Numbered from the stretch's first letter, positions 8,402 to 16,871 are shown. The stretch is DNA of 64,000 bases from Amycolatopsis azurea DSM 43854 (GCF_001995215.1 NZ_MUXN01000002.1:220414-284413), one strand, 5' to 3'. Numbers and translations are program-made. Notes: generated from the sequence alone by a model not told the origin.

Positions 8402-9637
8402 TCACAAACGGCGGCGGGCCGAAAGAGCCGCGTTCAACAGGGCGATGTGTTCGAGCCGGGTGGGGTCCAGGCCGGTGAGATCGGCGATCCGGCGCAGCCG
8501 GTAGTCGACGGTGTTGGGGTGGACGTGCAGGTCGGCGGCGGTCTGTCGTCGTCCGCCCCGCCGCAGGAAGGTTTCCAGCGTCTGCAGGAGTTCTTCGTTG
8601 CCGTCCAGCGGCGCGAGCCGGGTGGCCAGCCGGTCCAAGGCCGGGCCAGGGCGCGAGAGCTGGTATTCGAGCAGGACGTCGTCGAGCCGGTACAGCCCGG
8701 GCGGTCGCCCGGATCCGGTGGCGACCGCGAGCACGTCCTGCGCGAGCTTCGCCGCGGCTGACACGCCGGACGGGCCGGCGGCGGCGGTCCCGGCGATGAC
8801 CTCCGCGCCCGCGGTGCGGGCGACGTCGGAGAGGACCCGCTCCAGCCGTGCCCAGTCGCGTGTGGACAGTTCTTCGGCCGGGGTTTCGTGCGGCAGCAAG
8901 GCGATGCCGCCCTCTGGAGTGAGCGAGGTCAGGACCGTGCCCCGGATCTGCCGCTCCAGTTCGACCCGCAGCCGCCGGAGTTTCCGGCGTCCGGCGATCA
9001 GCGGGTCGACCCCGTTGTCCTCCTCGTCCGGATGCGCCCCGACCGACGCCGCGAGGACGATGTAGCACGGCGGCAGGCGCAGGCCTGCCTGTCCCGCCGC
9101 GACGTCCGCCGGGTCGCCGTCGAGCAGGGCGGACAGCACCGTGTGCCGCGCCGAACGCTCGTCGTCGAACATCGTCCGGCGCTCGTCGAGGTAGCCCGCG
9201 CCGACCGCGGGGGTGACCACTTCGAGGTAACGCAGAGTCAGCGCGTTGACGGCCAGGACGTCGGCGACCTCCTCCGGCCGCGCGTCCGACGTCACCGACG
9301 CCCAGACCACCTGGATGCCGATGTGGTACGCGGTGAGCACGATGTCGATCGGGATGCCCTCCTCCGCGCGCCGGGCGGCCGATTCGCGGAGGAAGTCGAG
9401 TTCCTCCTGCGTCGGCGTGTCCCCGGTGCGGAGGGTGTCGATGAACGACCGCAGGTTCTGCTCGATCACGTGCGTGATGTCGCCGCTGAGTTCTTCGGCG
9501 GGCAGCAGGCCGTACTCCGGGATGCGGGCGACGATCTCGGACAGGACCGTCTTGGTGAGCGACGGCAGGACTTCGGTCAGCCGCTCCGCCAGTGGACGTC
9601 CGCCGATACGGAATCCCGGATCCTTGTCACCCGTCAC
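8402..9637 (-). CDS. PucR-family transcriptional regulator
   Basis: 411 residues from GTG at 9637. The N-terminal RsbT co-antagonist-like helical region (LTEVLPSLTKTVLSEIVARIPEYGLLP) is followed by a GGDEF-like middle and a C-terminal PucR helix-turn-helix: LLQTLETFLRRGGRRQTAADLHVHPNTVDYRLRRIADLTG. Proteins of this build are common in actinobacteria, and known members control purine, amino acid or secondary metabolism. It is convergent with the STAS gene upstream and lies 22 bases after the second STAS gene on the same strand, so they may share a transcript. The target genes are unknown. Confidence 0.9.
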   Translation of the reverse strand: MTGDKDPGFRIGGRPLAERLTEVLPSLTKTVLSEIVARIPEYGLLPAEELSGDITHVIEQNLRSFIDTLRTGDTPTQEELDFLRESAARRAEEGIPIDIVLTAYHIGIQVVWASVTSDARPEEVADVLAVNALTLRYLEVVTPAVGAGYLDERRTMFDDERSARHTVLSALLDGDPADVAAGQAGLRLPPCYIVLAASVGAHPDEEDNGVDPLIAGRRKLRRLRVELERQIRGTVLTSLTPEGGIALLPHETPAEELSTRDWARLERVLSDVARTAGAEVIAGTAAAGPSGVSAAAKLAQDVLAVATGSGRPPGLYRLDDVLLEYQLSRPGPALDRLATRLAPLDGNEELLQTLETFLRRGGRRQTAADLHVHPNTVDYRLRRIADLTGLDPTRLEHIALLNAALSARRRL

Positions 9638-9659
9638 AACCGCCCATCATGACAGCTGG

Positions 9660-10061
9660 TCAGCGAGTGAGCGCGTCCCGCGCCGAATCGAGCGTCGGGT
9701 GCACGTTGAAGACGCTGTCGAGGCCGAGCAGCGACATCGGTCGCAACAGGGCCCGCTCCTGGGTGACCAGGACGAACGGGACGCCCGCCTTCTCGGCCTG
9801 CGTGCGGATCTGGACGAGGGCGGTGAAGCCGGACGAATCACAGAACGTGACCGCGGACAGGTCCGCGATCAACGCCGCGGGGGTGAACCTGAGTTCCTCT
9901 TCCAAAGCCTTCCGCAGGCCGTCCGAGACGGCGAGGTCGATCTCGCCGGATACGGTGACCACGGTGTCGGCGCTGGACGTGGTGACCGAGATGTCGAGCG
10001 GGGACACGAATCTCCGTGCTGGACGGGGCGGATCTGAAGCGGGAGCGCGGTAATCGGTCAA
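9660..10061 (-). CDS. STAS-domain anti-sigma factor antagonist
   Basis: 133 residues, read from TTG at 10061 because AAGGAG precedes it at the right distance. The STAS domain runs from about residue 25 (DISVTTSSADTVVTVSGEIDLAVSDGL) to the end and keeps the intact phosphorylation motif, LSAVTFCDSSGFTALV. It should cycle between free and phosphorylated forms and release a sigma factor from an anti-sigma kinase. No kinase or sigma gene is next to it. It is probably cotranscribed with the PucR regulator (22 bases apart). Confidence 0.9.
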   Translation of the reverse strand: MTDYRAPASDPPRPARRFVSPLDISVTTSSADTVVTVSGEIDLAVSDGLRKALEEELRFTPAALIADLSAVTFCDSSGFTALVQIRTQAEKAGVPFVLVTQERALLRPMSLLGLDSVFNVHPTLDSARDALTR

Positions 10062-10267
10062 AGTGACTCCTTGCCGGTACGAGGGGACCGGCTACTGCCC
10101 GGTGGACATACCGGACCCGTGAAAAGGGACCCGGCGGCTGGTGTCTGAACCGCGACGGGACAACCGTAGCAGCCTCGCGGCCCGTCTCGCCGGTTGAGCG
10201 GTGTCCGTCCGGTCACGGTGGAACTCCTCGTAGGCTGAACGCCACACGCGGTGGACGGGAGGCCGAG

Positions 10268-10936
10268 GTGACCGGGACGACGACGGCCGAGGTGATGGCC
10301 GAACTTGCCGCGCTCGAGGATCCGCGCGCACGCGCGGTGAACGAGAAACGCGGTGACGACCACGGGGTGAACCTCGGCAAGCTGCGCGCGCTCGCGAAGC
10401 GGCTGAAAACCCAGCAGGAGCTCGCGTTGGAGCTCTGGGCGACCGACGACACCGCGTCGAAACTGCTCGCGCTCCTGATCTGCCGCCCGAAGGCGTTCGA
10501 GCGTGACGAGCTGGACCGCATGGTGCGCGAGGCGCGCACCCCGAAGGTGCACGACTGGCTCGTGAACTACGTGGTCAAGAAGAACCCGCACGCCGAAGAG
10601 CTGCGCCTGGCCTGGTCCGGGGATCCGGACCCCGTGGTCGCGAGCGCGGGGTGGGCGCTGACCACCGAACGGGTGGCGAAGAAGCCCGAGGGCCTGGACC
10701 TCACCCGGCTGCTCGATGTCATCGAGGCGGAGATGAAGACCGCGCCGGATCGGTTGCAGTGGGCGATGAACCATTGCCTGGCGCAGATCGGGATCGACCA
10801 CGCCGGGCACCGTGCGCGGGCGATCGGCATCGGGGAGCGCCTGGAGGTGCTCAAGGACTACCCGACGCCGCCGAACTGCACGTCGCCGTTCGCGCCCGTC
10901 TGGATCACCGAGGTGGTGCGGCGGCGGCACGCGTAG
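10268..10936 (+). CDS. DNA alkylation repair protein, AlkD-like
   Basis: 222 residues from GTG at 10268, with GGGAGG upstream. The protein is built of helical repeats typical of AlkC/AlkD-type DNA glycosylases (HEAT-like), for example VNLGKLRALAKRLKTQQELALELW and HDWLVNYVVKKNPHAEELRLAWSGDPDPVVASAGWAL. Family members remove N3- and N7-alkylpurines from DNA. This subgroup is often annotated from sequence alone, so activity is inferred. It converges with the SnoaL-like gene and the two coding regions overlap by 32 bases. Confidence 0.85.
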   Translation: MTGTTTAEVMAELAALEDPRARAVNEKRGDDHGVNLGKLRALAKRLKTQQELALELWATDDTASKLLALLICRPKAFERDELDRMVREARTPKVHDWLVNYVVKKNPHAEELRLAWSGDPDPVVASAGWALTTERVAKKPEGLDLTRLLDVIEAEMKTAPDRLQWAMNHCLAQIGIDHAGHRARAIGIGERLEVLKDYPTPPNCTSPFAPVWITEVVRRRHA

Positions 10937-11309
10937 CGTCCGCCTTGATGTCCTCGAACTGGGCACCCATGCGCGCCGCGAGCGCCTGCGCCGCCCGCAA
11001 CGGCCGGACCATCACCTTGAAGTCGGTGATCTTGCCGTCGGCGTCGAAGGTCAGGAGGTCGCAGCCGTTGATCTCCAGCCCGTCCACCGTGGCCTCGAAC
11101 TCGTACACGTGGTGCGCGCCGTCGTGGATCTCGCGGACGTAGCGGAAGTCCTCGAACACGCGCAGGACCCCGCGCAGGATCGCCCCGGTGATCGCCTTTC
11201 CCTGGTAGGGCTTGAAAGCCACCGGGCTGGTGAAGACCACGTCGTCGGCGAGCATCGCCTCGATCGCGGCGGCGTCCTTCGCTTCGACTGCCTGACGGAA
11301 CGTGGGCAT
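10905..11309 (-). CDS. SnoaL/NTF2-like protein
   Basis: 134 residues from ATG at 11309 (GAGGAG upstream); a start seven codons earlier is less likely. The sequence follows the NTF2-like cone fold: MPTFRQAVEAKDAAAIEAMLADDVVFTSPV, then ITGAILRGVLRVFEDFRY and a beta-rich end (HHVYEFEATVDGLEINGCDLLTFDADGKITDFKVMVRPLRA). Members include isomerases, dehydratases and ligand-binding proteins, so function is open. It is divergent from the PadR gene; two inverted repeats between them make it a likely PadR target. Confidence 0.85.
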   Translation of the reverse strand: MPTFRQAVEAKDAAAIEAMLADDVVFTSPVAFKPYQGKAITGAILRGVLRVFEDFRYVREIHDGAHHVYEFEATVDGLEINGCDLLTFDADGKITDFKVMVRPLRAAQALAARMGAQFEDIKADATRAAAAPPR

Positions 11310-11326
11310 GAGCGATCTCCTCATAG

Positions 11327-11403
11327 TCAACTTGTTGAGTAGATGCCGCCGAGCCTAGGTGATCAGCCCGCCCACTGTCCATCAAAGTGACTAATCAACT
11401 TTG
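11327..11403. promoter_or_regulatory. Two inverted repeats between the SnoaL-like and PadR genes
   Basis: TCAACTTGTTGA at 11327-11338 is a 5-bp inverted repeat around TT. At 11383-11403, arms CAAAGT and ACTTTG flank a 9-base spacer. Both contain a CAACTT element, and they sit in a divergent 125-base promoter region, 17 bases upstream of one start and 31 of the other. They are good candidates for PadR operators. Confidence 0.5.
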
Positions 11404-11434
11404 CGACTAGTCCGGTCGGCGATACCATCGCGCC

Positions 11435-12016
11435 ATGGCGTTGCGGAACGCGATCCTCGCGATGCTCCTGGACGGCGAGTCCTCGGGCTACGACCTGGCG
11501 AAGGGCTTCAACGCGTCGGTCGCCAACTTCTGGACCGCGACACCCCAGCAGCTCTACCGGGAGCTGGACAAGATGGAGTCGCAGGGCCTGGTGGCGGCCC
11601 GGGTCGTCGAACAGGAGCGGCGGCCGAACAAGCGGCTCTTCTCCTTGACCGACGCCGGCGCGGCCGAACTCGCCGAGTTCACCACGCGGGCACCGAAGCC
11701 GACCGCGATCCGCGACGAGCTGCTGGTGCAGATCCAAGCGGTCGAGGCCGGTGACGACGAGCGGATCCGGCGTGCCGTCGCGGACAGGATGGCCGTCGCC
11801 GAAACAAAGCTCAAACGCTTCGAACGCCTCCGGGACCGCCTGCTCGGCGAGTCCGCCGAGGCGGAGTTCCTCGCGACCGCGCCGCGGGTCGGCCCGTATC
11901 TGACCCTCGCCCGCGGGATCGCGTTCGAACAGGAGAACATCCGTTGGTGCGAACAGGTTCTCGCGGTGCTCGACCGGCGCGAGGCCGCGGGTTTCGGAGG
12001 TGAACGGCTTGGCTGA
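11435..12016 (+). CDS. PadR-family transcriptional regulator
   Basis: 193 residues. The N-terminal PadR winged helix is clear (LRNAILAMLLDGESSGYDLAKGFNASVANFWTATPQQLYRELDKMESQGLVAARV, then the wing RPNKRLFSLTDAG). A C-terminal helical dimerisation domain of the Vir_act_alpha type extends to residue 193. PadR proteins repress adjacent genes and respond to phenolics or drugs. The gene is divergent from the SnoaL-like gene and overlaps the start of the following VOC gene. The inverted repeats upstream are likely its own operator. The ligand is unknown. Confidence 0.93.
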   Translation: MALRNAILAMLLDGESSGYDLAKGFNASVANFWTATPQQLYRELDKMESQGLVAARVVEQERRPNKRLFSLTDAGAAELAEFTTRAPKPTAIRDELLVQIQAVEAGDDERIRRAVADRMAVAETKLKRFERLRDRLLGESAEAEFLATAPRVGPYLTLARGIAFEQENIRWCEQVLAVLDRREAAGFGGERLG

Positions 12017-12431
12017 ACGGGAGAAGGGCCCGGCGTTTCGTCAGGTGGTGCTGGACTGCGTCGACGTCCGCGCTCTCGCGGAGTTCTACCGGCGGCTGCT
12101 GGTGTGGAACTACCGTCCGGGTGACGAACTGCCTCGGTCCGGTGCCGACGACAAGGACTGGCTGGTGCTGCGAAACCCGGACGGCGGGGCGCAACTCGCC
12201 TTCCAGCAGGTCGATCGGCTGGAAGAAGCGAGCTGGCCGGACGCCGAGCCGGTTCCCCAGCAACTGCACCTGGACCTGACCGTGGACTCGGTCGAGGAAC
12301 TCGACGTGCAGCACGCCCGCGTCCTCGAACTCGGCGGGCGGCTCCGGTTGGACCGCAGCGAAGATCCCGAAGAACCCCTGCGCGTCTACGTGGATCCGGC
12401 GGGGCATCCGTTCTGCGTCTTCGTCGTCTGA
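12009..12431 (+). CDS. VOC (glyoxalase/dioxygenase fold) family protein
   Basis: 140 residues from TTG at 12009, preferred because GGAGG (11996-12000) then has an 8-base spacing; the GTG at 12000 would overlap that site. The sequence shows paired beta-alpha-beta-beta-beta units of the vicinal oxygen chelate fold: FRQVVLDCVDVRALAEFYRRLLVW and QQLHLDLTVDSVEELDVQHARVLELGGR, ending in YVDPAGHPFCVFVV. Such small proteins include glyoxalases, bleomycin-type resistance proteins and isomerases. It overlaps the PadR stop, so it is probably translated with that regulator. The substrate is unknown. Confidence 0.85.
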   Translation: MAEREKGPAFRQVVLDCVDVRALAEFYRRLLVWNYRPGDELPRSGADDKDWLVLRNPDGGAQLAFQQVDRLEEASWPDAEPVPQQLHLDLTVDSVEELDVQHARVLELGGRLRLDRSEDPEEPLRVYVDPAGHPFCVFVV

Positions 12432-12463
12432 AGGTCTTATCGAGGGTTCGTGGCCAGGCGTGA

Positions 12464-12542
12464 CTCGCGTGATCAGACGGCGAACTCGCGTGCTTGGAGG
12501 CGGAACTCACGTGATTGGGCGTGCGGCTTCTGATCACGCGAG
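12464..12542. repeat. 79-bp intergenic element with 14-bp terminal inverted repeats
   Basis: CTCGCGTGATCAGA at 12464-12477 is matched exactly, in inverse, by TCTGATCACGCGAG at 12529-12542. Inside are further GAACTCGCGTG and GAACTCACGTGAT units. A related GTGATCAGACGG unit recurs at 15055. It contains no coding sequence and lies between two convergent genes. Confidence 0.7.
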
Positions 12543-12567
12543 ATCCGGCTCGTTTGCCTTTATCTCT

Positions 12568-14421
12568 CTAGGCGCGGCAAAGCAGCGCGTCGGGAGTGCG
12601 ATTCGAGCCGACGCGGCCGGTGTACGCGACGCCGGCGACGTACTCGCCCGGTGCGCATTGGCCCTTGTAGTGGCCAGACGCGAAGTCGCCGCCGGGGGAC
12701 CCGGACGGCCGGTTGTCGCCGCGGTCGAACCAGACCGTCCGGCCGGTGCGGCCCAGCGGGGTGGCGGATTTGCCGCACAACAGGGCGGAGAACGCCGCGC
12801 CGGTGACGCTGTAGCCGACGGCGGCGTGATCGGGCGGGCATTGCACCTTGGTGTACCCGGACGCCCAGTCGGTGTCCACATGGGTCTCGTCGCGGACCAC
12901 GGAGTATCCCGACGGAGCGTCGAGCGTGCCGGTGCACAGACCCCGGTTGCCGGTGTGGGCGAGGCCGGTGAGCCGCTGGCCGTCGGGGCAGACACCCTTG
13001 CGCGCGCCCGGATTCCAGTCCGACATCGAGCGGACCTTGCGTGAGGCCGGGAAATCGGCGTAGTCGAGGTTGAGCATCGACCAGCGCTCGGCCACCGGGA
13101 TCTGCCCGGTGCGGGACGGCGAGTTCACCAGCCGTCGCCAAGCCGGGCCGCGCCAGTCCGAGCCGTCGAGTACGTCGACGCGCCGGCCCGCGGTGTCCCA
13201 GGAGAGCAACGCCCATCCGTTTCCCCCGCCGCCATCGTGGAAGCCGACCGCGGGCCAGTAAGCGAAATCGGTGTCGTTCTCGGCGAGGTGGCCGACGAAG
13301 TTCTCGAACCAGGCCCGGCTCGCCGCGTCGGTGGTGTGGCGGCCTTCGCCGAACTCGCTGATCCAGAGCGGCGCGGTGTAGTGCTTGCCGGTCTCCGCCG
13401 AGACGAAGAACGCTTGCCGGTGAAGGACATCGCGGAGTTCCTGCGGTGACAGGTCCCGGTATCGCGGGTCGTGGGTCTCGCCGGTCCCGGTCGCTCCGGA
13501 ATGGTTAGGACCGGTGTAGCCGTAGAAATGCGCGGCGTAGACCAGTTTCCCGGAGTCCACGAGCGTGTGCGACAGCGTGCGGGCGGGCTCCAGCGTGGGC
13601 CTGCCGTGGGGGAGGCCGTCCACCGGCAGGCCGGTCCAGTTGATGCCCTCGACGATCAGCAGCAGGTCCGGATTGGCTTCGGTCTGGATGCGGTCGGCCA
13701 CCCGCTGGCTCGCGCGCTGCCAGTCGGTGCCGTTGCCCCAGCCCCAATTGGGATCGTCGAAGACGTTGCGGCGCACCTCGTTGTACAGATCGGCGCCGAC
13801 CACCCGCTTGTTCGCGGCGTAGCGGCGGACCATGAACAGCCAGTCGTCCTGCCATTGCTGCTCGGACTGCGCGGTGTTCCAGCGCTCGTTGCCGTCGAGA
13901 CCGCAGCACCAGCGCGAGGTCGTCGTGTGGTTGTTGAGGATCACCGCGAACCCGCGAGCGGTCAGCCGTGTGACGACGCGGTCGTAGACCTGCAACGGGG
14001 TCAGGCCGCGCAGATCCGGGTTCGCCGGAAGGTCGGGAACCTTTGCGGTGTCGTGGATCATGGCGTTGGAGAAGGGCAGCCGGACACTGTTCAGGCCCAG
14101 TTCCGCCAGCCCGGCGACGACGGTGTCGATCGAGACCCGGTCCAGCCCGAGCGGCGTCTGGTAGGCGATCTCACCGGCGTGGTGCGAGTTCGGATCGTTC
14201 ACGTCGCCCGACCCGTTCCACGTACCGCTCGCGCCGTGCCAGTTGGCGGCCCTCAGCTTGAACCGGTTGCCCGCCGCGTCGACGATGTAGCGGCCGCGAG
14301 TGCTGAGCGGTGCGACCCAGCCCGCCGGGGCCGCCTCGGTCCCGGCCGCCGAGAGCGGGGGAGGGACAACCATGACGCCGACGGTCACCAGCACCGCGAG
14401 CAGCACACTCTTGATCGTCAC
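12568..14421 (-). CDS. Secreted glycoside hydrolase family 5 enzyme with C-terminal Cys-repeat domain
   Basis: 617 residues with a signal peptide (about 1-25, cleavage near LSAAG). The GH5 barrel spans roughly 35-440; the acid/base Glu215 lies in ADLYNEVR and the nucleophile Glu356 in WISEFGEG, with RLPFSN and NNHTTTS along the cleft. This indicates an extracellular beta-1,4-glucanase/mannanase-like hydrolase. The last 150 residues hold three similar units, each starting with a Cys-Pro or Cys-Ala-Pro turn, then VxGxAxTG-like, then LLC, linked by DW/GYxKxQ motifs; this is probably a carbohydrate or cell-surface binding module. The substrate cannot be fixed. It is not in an operon. Confidence 0.9.
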   Translation of the reverse strand: MTIKSVLLAVLVTVGVMVVPPPLSAAGTEAAPAGWVAPLSTRGRYIVDAAGNRFKLRAANWHGASGTWNGSGDVNDPNSHHAGEIAYQTPLGLDRVSIDTVVAGLAELGLNSVRLPFSNAMIHDTAKVPDLPANPDLRGLTPLQVYDRVVTRLTARGFAVILNNHTTTSRWCCGLDGNERWNTAQSEQQWQDDWLFMVRRYAANKRVVGADLYNEVRRNVFDDPNWGWGNGTDWQRASQRVADRIQTEANPDLLLIVEGINWTGLPVDGLPHGRPTLEPARTLSHTLVDSGKLVYAAHFYGYTGPNHSGATGTGETHDPRYRDLSPQELRDVLHRQAFFVSAETGKHYTAPLWISEFGEGRHTTDAASRAWFENFVGHLAENDTDFAYWPAVGFHDGGGGNGWALLSWDTAGRRVDVLDGSDWRGPAWRRLVNSPSRTGQIPVAERWSMLNLDYADFPASRKVRSMSDWNPGARKGVCPDGQRLTGLAHTGNRGLCTGTLDAPSGYSVVRDETHVDTDWASGYTKVQCPPDHAAVGYSVTGAAFSALLCGKSATPLGRTGRTVWFDRGDNRPSGSPGGDFASGHYKGQCAPGEYVAGVAYTGRVGSNRTPDALLCRA

Positions 14422-14492
14422 ACGCCGGAGCTAACCAGTCGCACGGCCGGTTGTATACGGACGATCGGGTTCACTGTTGGTAGCTTCCCGTC

Positions 14493-15035
14493 ATGACCAC
14501 CGCGTTGATCATCGGTGACCTCCAGCGAGGGATCACGGGCAATTACCCGTTCGCCGAGCAAGTCCTGCCGCCGCTCACGGCCCTGCTGCCCCGCGCCCGC
14601 AAGTCCGGTGCGCTCGTCGTGTTCGTGCATTTCGCGCTGCGGGGCAACGGCGCCGACCTGCCGCCGGGGAACGCGTTGTTCAAGACGTTCCACGAGTCCG
14701 GGGACACCTTCCACGAAGGCGCGGCCGGAACCGAGATCGATCTGCCGGTCGCCGACGAGGACGTGGTCGTGCTGAAGCGCCGGGCCAGCGCGTTCGCCGG
14801 CACGGACCTCGATCTGGTGCTGCGCGCGCAGGGCGTCGACACGGTGGTGATCGCGGGGGTCGCGACCAGTGCGATGGTGGCCGCGACGGCCTATGACGCT
14901 GCGGATCGCGGCTATCACGTGACCGTGCTGCGTGACGGCTGCGCCGACGGTGATCCGGAGATCCACGACTTCTTCGTGGACAGGGTCTTTCCGGGCCGGG
15001 GGTTCACTGTCGTGTCCTGTGCGGACTGGTCGTGA
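14493..15035 (+). CDS. Isochorismatase-fold protein lacking the catalytic cysteine
   Basis: 180 residues. Asp9 (ALIIGDLQRG) and Lys95 (VVLKRRASAF) of the cysteine-hydrolase triad are present, but the position of the nucleophilic Cys is Met128 (GVATSAMVAATA). Without that Cys the protein cannot act as an amidase; some family members such as PhzD-type isochorismatases work without it, and others have no known activity. The remainder (FAGTDLDLVLRAQGVDTVVIAG) fits the fold well, so it is not a decayed gene. It stands alone, divergent from the GH5 gene. Confidence 0.87.
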   Translation: MTTALIIGDLQRGITGNYPFAEQVLPPLTALLPRARKSGALVVFVHFALRGNGADLPPGNALFKTFHESGDTFHEGAAGTEIDLPVADEDVVVLKRRASAFAGTDLDLVLRAQGVDTVVIAGVATSAMVAATAYDAADRGYHVTVLRDGCADGDPEIHDFFVDRVFPGRGFTVVSCADWS

Positions 15036-15054
15036 GTGGCGATTCGAGCGGTTT

Positions 15055-15118
15055 CGTGTGATCAGACGGACGACACACGTGATCCGACGGACGACACGCG
15101 TGTCCAGGCGGACGACGC
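15055..15118. repeat. Three degenerate 21-22 bp tandem units
   Basis: Units start at 15055, 15077 and 15098; each contains a GTGATC or GTGTCC element followed by GACGGACGAC or GGCGGACGAC. The first unit shares GTGATCAGACGG with the element at 12464. Noncoding, 20 bases after the isochorismatase-like gene. Confidence 0.6.
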
Positions 15119-15188
15119 GGACGCGCGGCTCTGGGCCGATTTACGTGCCGCGGGCTTGATCAGTTCGAACAACGATTAGGGTGGATCG

Positions 15189-15623
15189 ATGGCGTCGGTG
15201 AAACAGGTACAGATCACTTTCGATTGCGCGAAACCCGAGCGTGTCGCCCGTTTCTGGTGCGAGGTGCTCGGATATGTCGTGCCGCCGCCACCGGAGGGTT
15301 TCGCCTCTTGGGACGACTACACCGGCTCGCTGCCGCCCGAGAAGCAGGACGCGAGTTTCGTGTGCAGTGATCCCACCGGAGTGGGGCCGCGGCTGTACTT
15401 CCAGCGCGTGCCCGAGGGAAAGGTCGTCAAGAACCGGGTGCACATCGATGTGCGGGTCGGCACCGGGCTCGTCGGAGAAGAGCGCCTCGCCGCGCTTCAG
15501 GCCGAGTGCGACCGGCTGGTCGCGCTCGGCGCGATCCGCGATCAGGTTCTGCTTGCCGACGAGGAAAACGAGTCGTGCATCAATATGCGGGACATCGAGG
15601 GCAACGAGTTCTGCCTCGACTGA
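15189..15623 (+). CDS. VOC family protein (glyoxalase-like domain)
   Basis: 144 residues: KQVQITFDCAKPERVARFWCEVLGYVVPPPPEGF opens the first half and VKNRVHIDVRVGTG the second, ending NMRDIEGNEFCLD. This is the actinobacterial glyoxalase-like group in which both halves of the fold lie in one chain. The metal ligands cannot be assigned with certainty, and members have no established reaction. Monocistronic between a repeat array and a long noncoding gap. Confidence 0.85.
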   Translation: MASVKQVQITFDCAKPERVARFWCEVLGYVVPPPPEGFASWDDYTGSLPPEKQDASFVCSDPTGVGPRLYFQRVPEGKVVKNRVHIDVRVGTGLVGEERLAALQAECDRLVALGAIRDQVLLADEENESCINMRDIEGNEFCLD

Positions 15624-16001
15624 CACTCTTTCGGCTGACCGCCATTAGCAGGATCGATTCGCAACCGATGCACAAATCGTGTATCGTCTTGGATCGCTCA
15701 CGAAGCGAAAACGACCAGCTGAAAACGTGGGTGACGTGCCGTTTCGTCACCCTGCGGGCCCGGCCACCCTCCCCCTCGAGCCGGGTTCCGTGAGCCCGGC
15801 GGCGCCCGGCCGAAGCCGGCCCCCTCCCGGTCGATCCGGGGCGCCGCCGGGTACTCACCCGCGTTCGCGGTCCCGGCAGGTCGTCGTGGAAGACACGCGC
15901 GGCGGCCTTGTCGCGGCGCTCGTTTCGAGACGTGGTCTCGTAAGCTGGCCGCGGTGTGCACCCGCGCAAGGGAGGACTACACCTGAATTCGTGAGGTGTT
16001 G
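15624..16001. other. Noncoding gap upstream of the light-regulator gene
   Basis: About 380 bases with no convincing gene. The middle part (about 15750-15860) is very GC-rich and can form several local hairpins, for example GCCGGGTT against GAGCCCGGC. I looked for a cobalamin riboswitch, because the downstream protein has a B12-type domain, and did not find the B12 box. GTGAGG at 15991 is the ribosome site of the next gene. Confidence 0.5.
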
Positions 16002-16871
16002 ATGGACGTCGACGAGGTGAGTGCGGGGTCCTGGACCCCGGGCATGGTCGCCGAGGAGCTGGGCATCTCCCCGGTGACGCTCCGGACCTGGGCATCCCGC
16101 TACGGCGTCGGCCCCTCGCTGCGGCCCGACGGGCGTCATCGCCGGTACTCCGACGCGGACGTCCGCAAACTCCAGTACATGCGGCGGCTGATCGGTCGCG
16201 GGATCCGGCCGCGCGAGGCGGCGGCCGCCGTGTTCTCCGGCATGGCCGACGTGGTTCCCGAAATCCCCCTCGATCAGCGGACCGGTGAACTCGAACGGGC
16301 CGCGGAGGAACTCGACCTCCCGGTCATCGGGGCTCTCCTGGACGAAACGCTCGACACCATGGGCGCGGCGAGGACGTGGACCGAGATCCTGCTGCCGATC
16401 CTGCGCGACCTCGGCGTCCGCTGGGCCCGGGGCGACGTGTGCTTCGAGGCCGAATGGGCGCTCACCAGCGAAGTTTCGTACGCGCTCCAACGTTATGTCG
16501 CCCGGTTCGCCTACACGCCGTCGGACCGGCGCGTCCTCATCGCGTGCTGTCCCGGGGAACGTCACAGCCTGCCGGTCGAAGTCCTGCGCGCGTCGATGGC
16601 GGAGGTCGGCATCCCCGCCGTCTACCTCGGGCACATGGTGCCGGCGGAGACCACGGCGGGAATGGTCGCCAAGCTCGAACCGGTGCTGGTCGTGCTGTGG
16701 TCGATGTCCCCGACGACCGTCGACAACCTCCTGCGCCAGCGTCTCCAGCGCCGCGGTTTCGACGTCGCCGTCGCGGGGCCGGGCTGGGCGGGGCTCAACG
16801 TCAGCGGCGCTCCCTGGGTGAACGACCTGGCCGGGGCGATGGACCTCGCCGCCGAGCGGCTGAAGGCCTGA
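16002..16871 (+). CDS. MerR-family regulator with B12-binding-like domain (LitR/CarH type)
   Basis: 289 residues from ATG at 16002 (GAGG five bases upstream; GTG at 15996 is possible). A MerR helix-turn-helix lies at about 11-75 (WTPGMVAEELGISPVTLRTWASRYGVGPSLRPDGRHRRYSDADVRKLQYM). A helical bundle and a Rossmann-like cobalamin domain follow, with the Glu186-x-His188 motif (CPGERHSLPVEVL) typical of adenosylcobalamin photoreceptors. In that family light breaks the B12-protein bond and releases DNA. A photolyase gene follows 21 bases downstream, matching the usual target of LitR. Cobalamin binding is inferred from the motif. Confidence 0.88.
   Translation: MDVDEVSAGSWTPGMVAEELGISPVTLRTWASRYGVGPSLRPDGRHRRYSDADVRKLQYMRRLIGRGIRPREAAAAVFSGMADVVPEIPLDQRTGELERAAEELDLPVIGALLDETLDTMGAARTWTEILLPILRDLGVRWARGDVCFEAEWALTSEVSYALQRYVARFAYTPSDRRVLIACCPGERHSLPVEVLRASMAEVGIPAVYLGHMVPAETTAGMVAKLEPVLVVLWSMSPTTVDNLLRQRLQRRGFDVAVAGPGWAGLNVSGAPWVNDLAGAMDLAAERLKA

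Noticed and set aside
15055..15118. CRISPR array
   Set aside because: The units are directly adjacent, degenerate and have no spacers; no cas genes occur in the window.
15750..15990. Possible cobalamin riboswitch before the B12-type regulator
   Set aside because: The region is GC-rich with hairpins, but I could not find the B12 box or the expected junction, so it is reported only as a noncoding gap.
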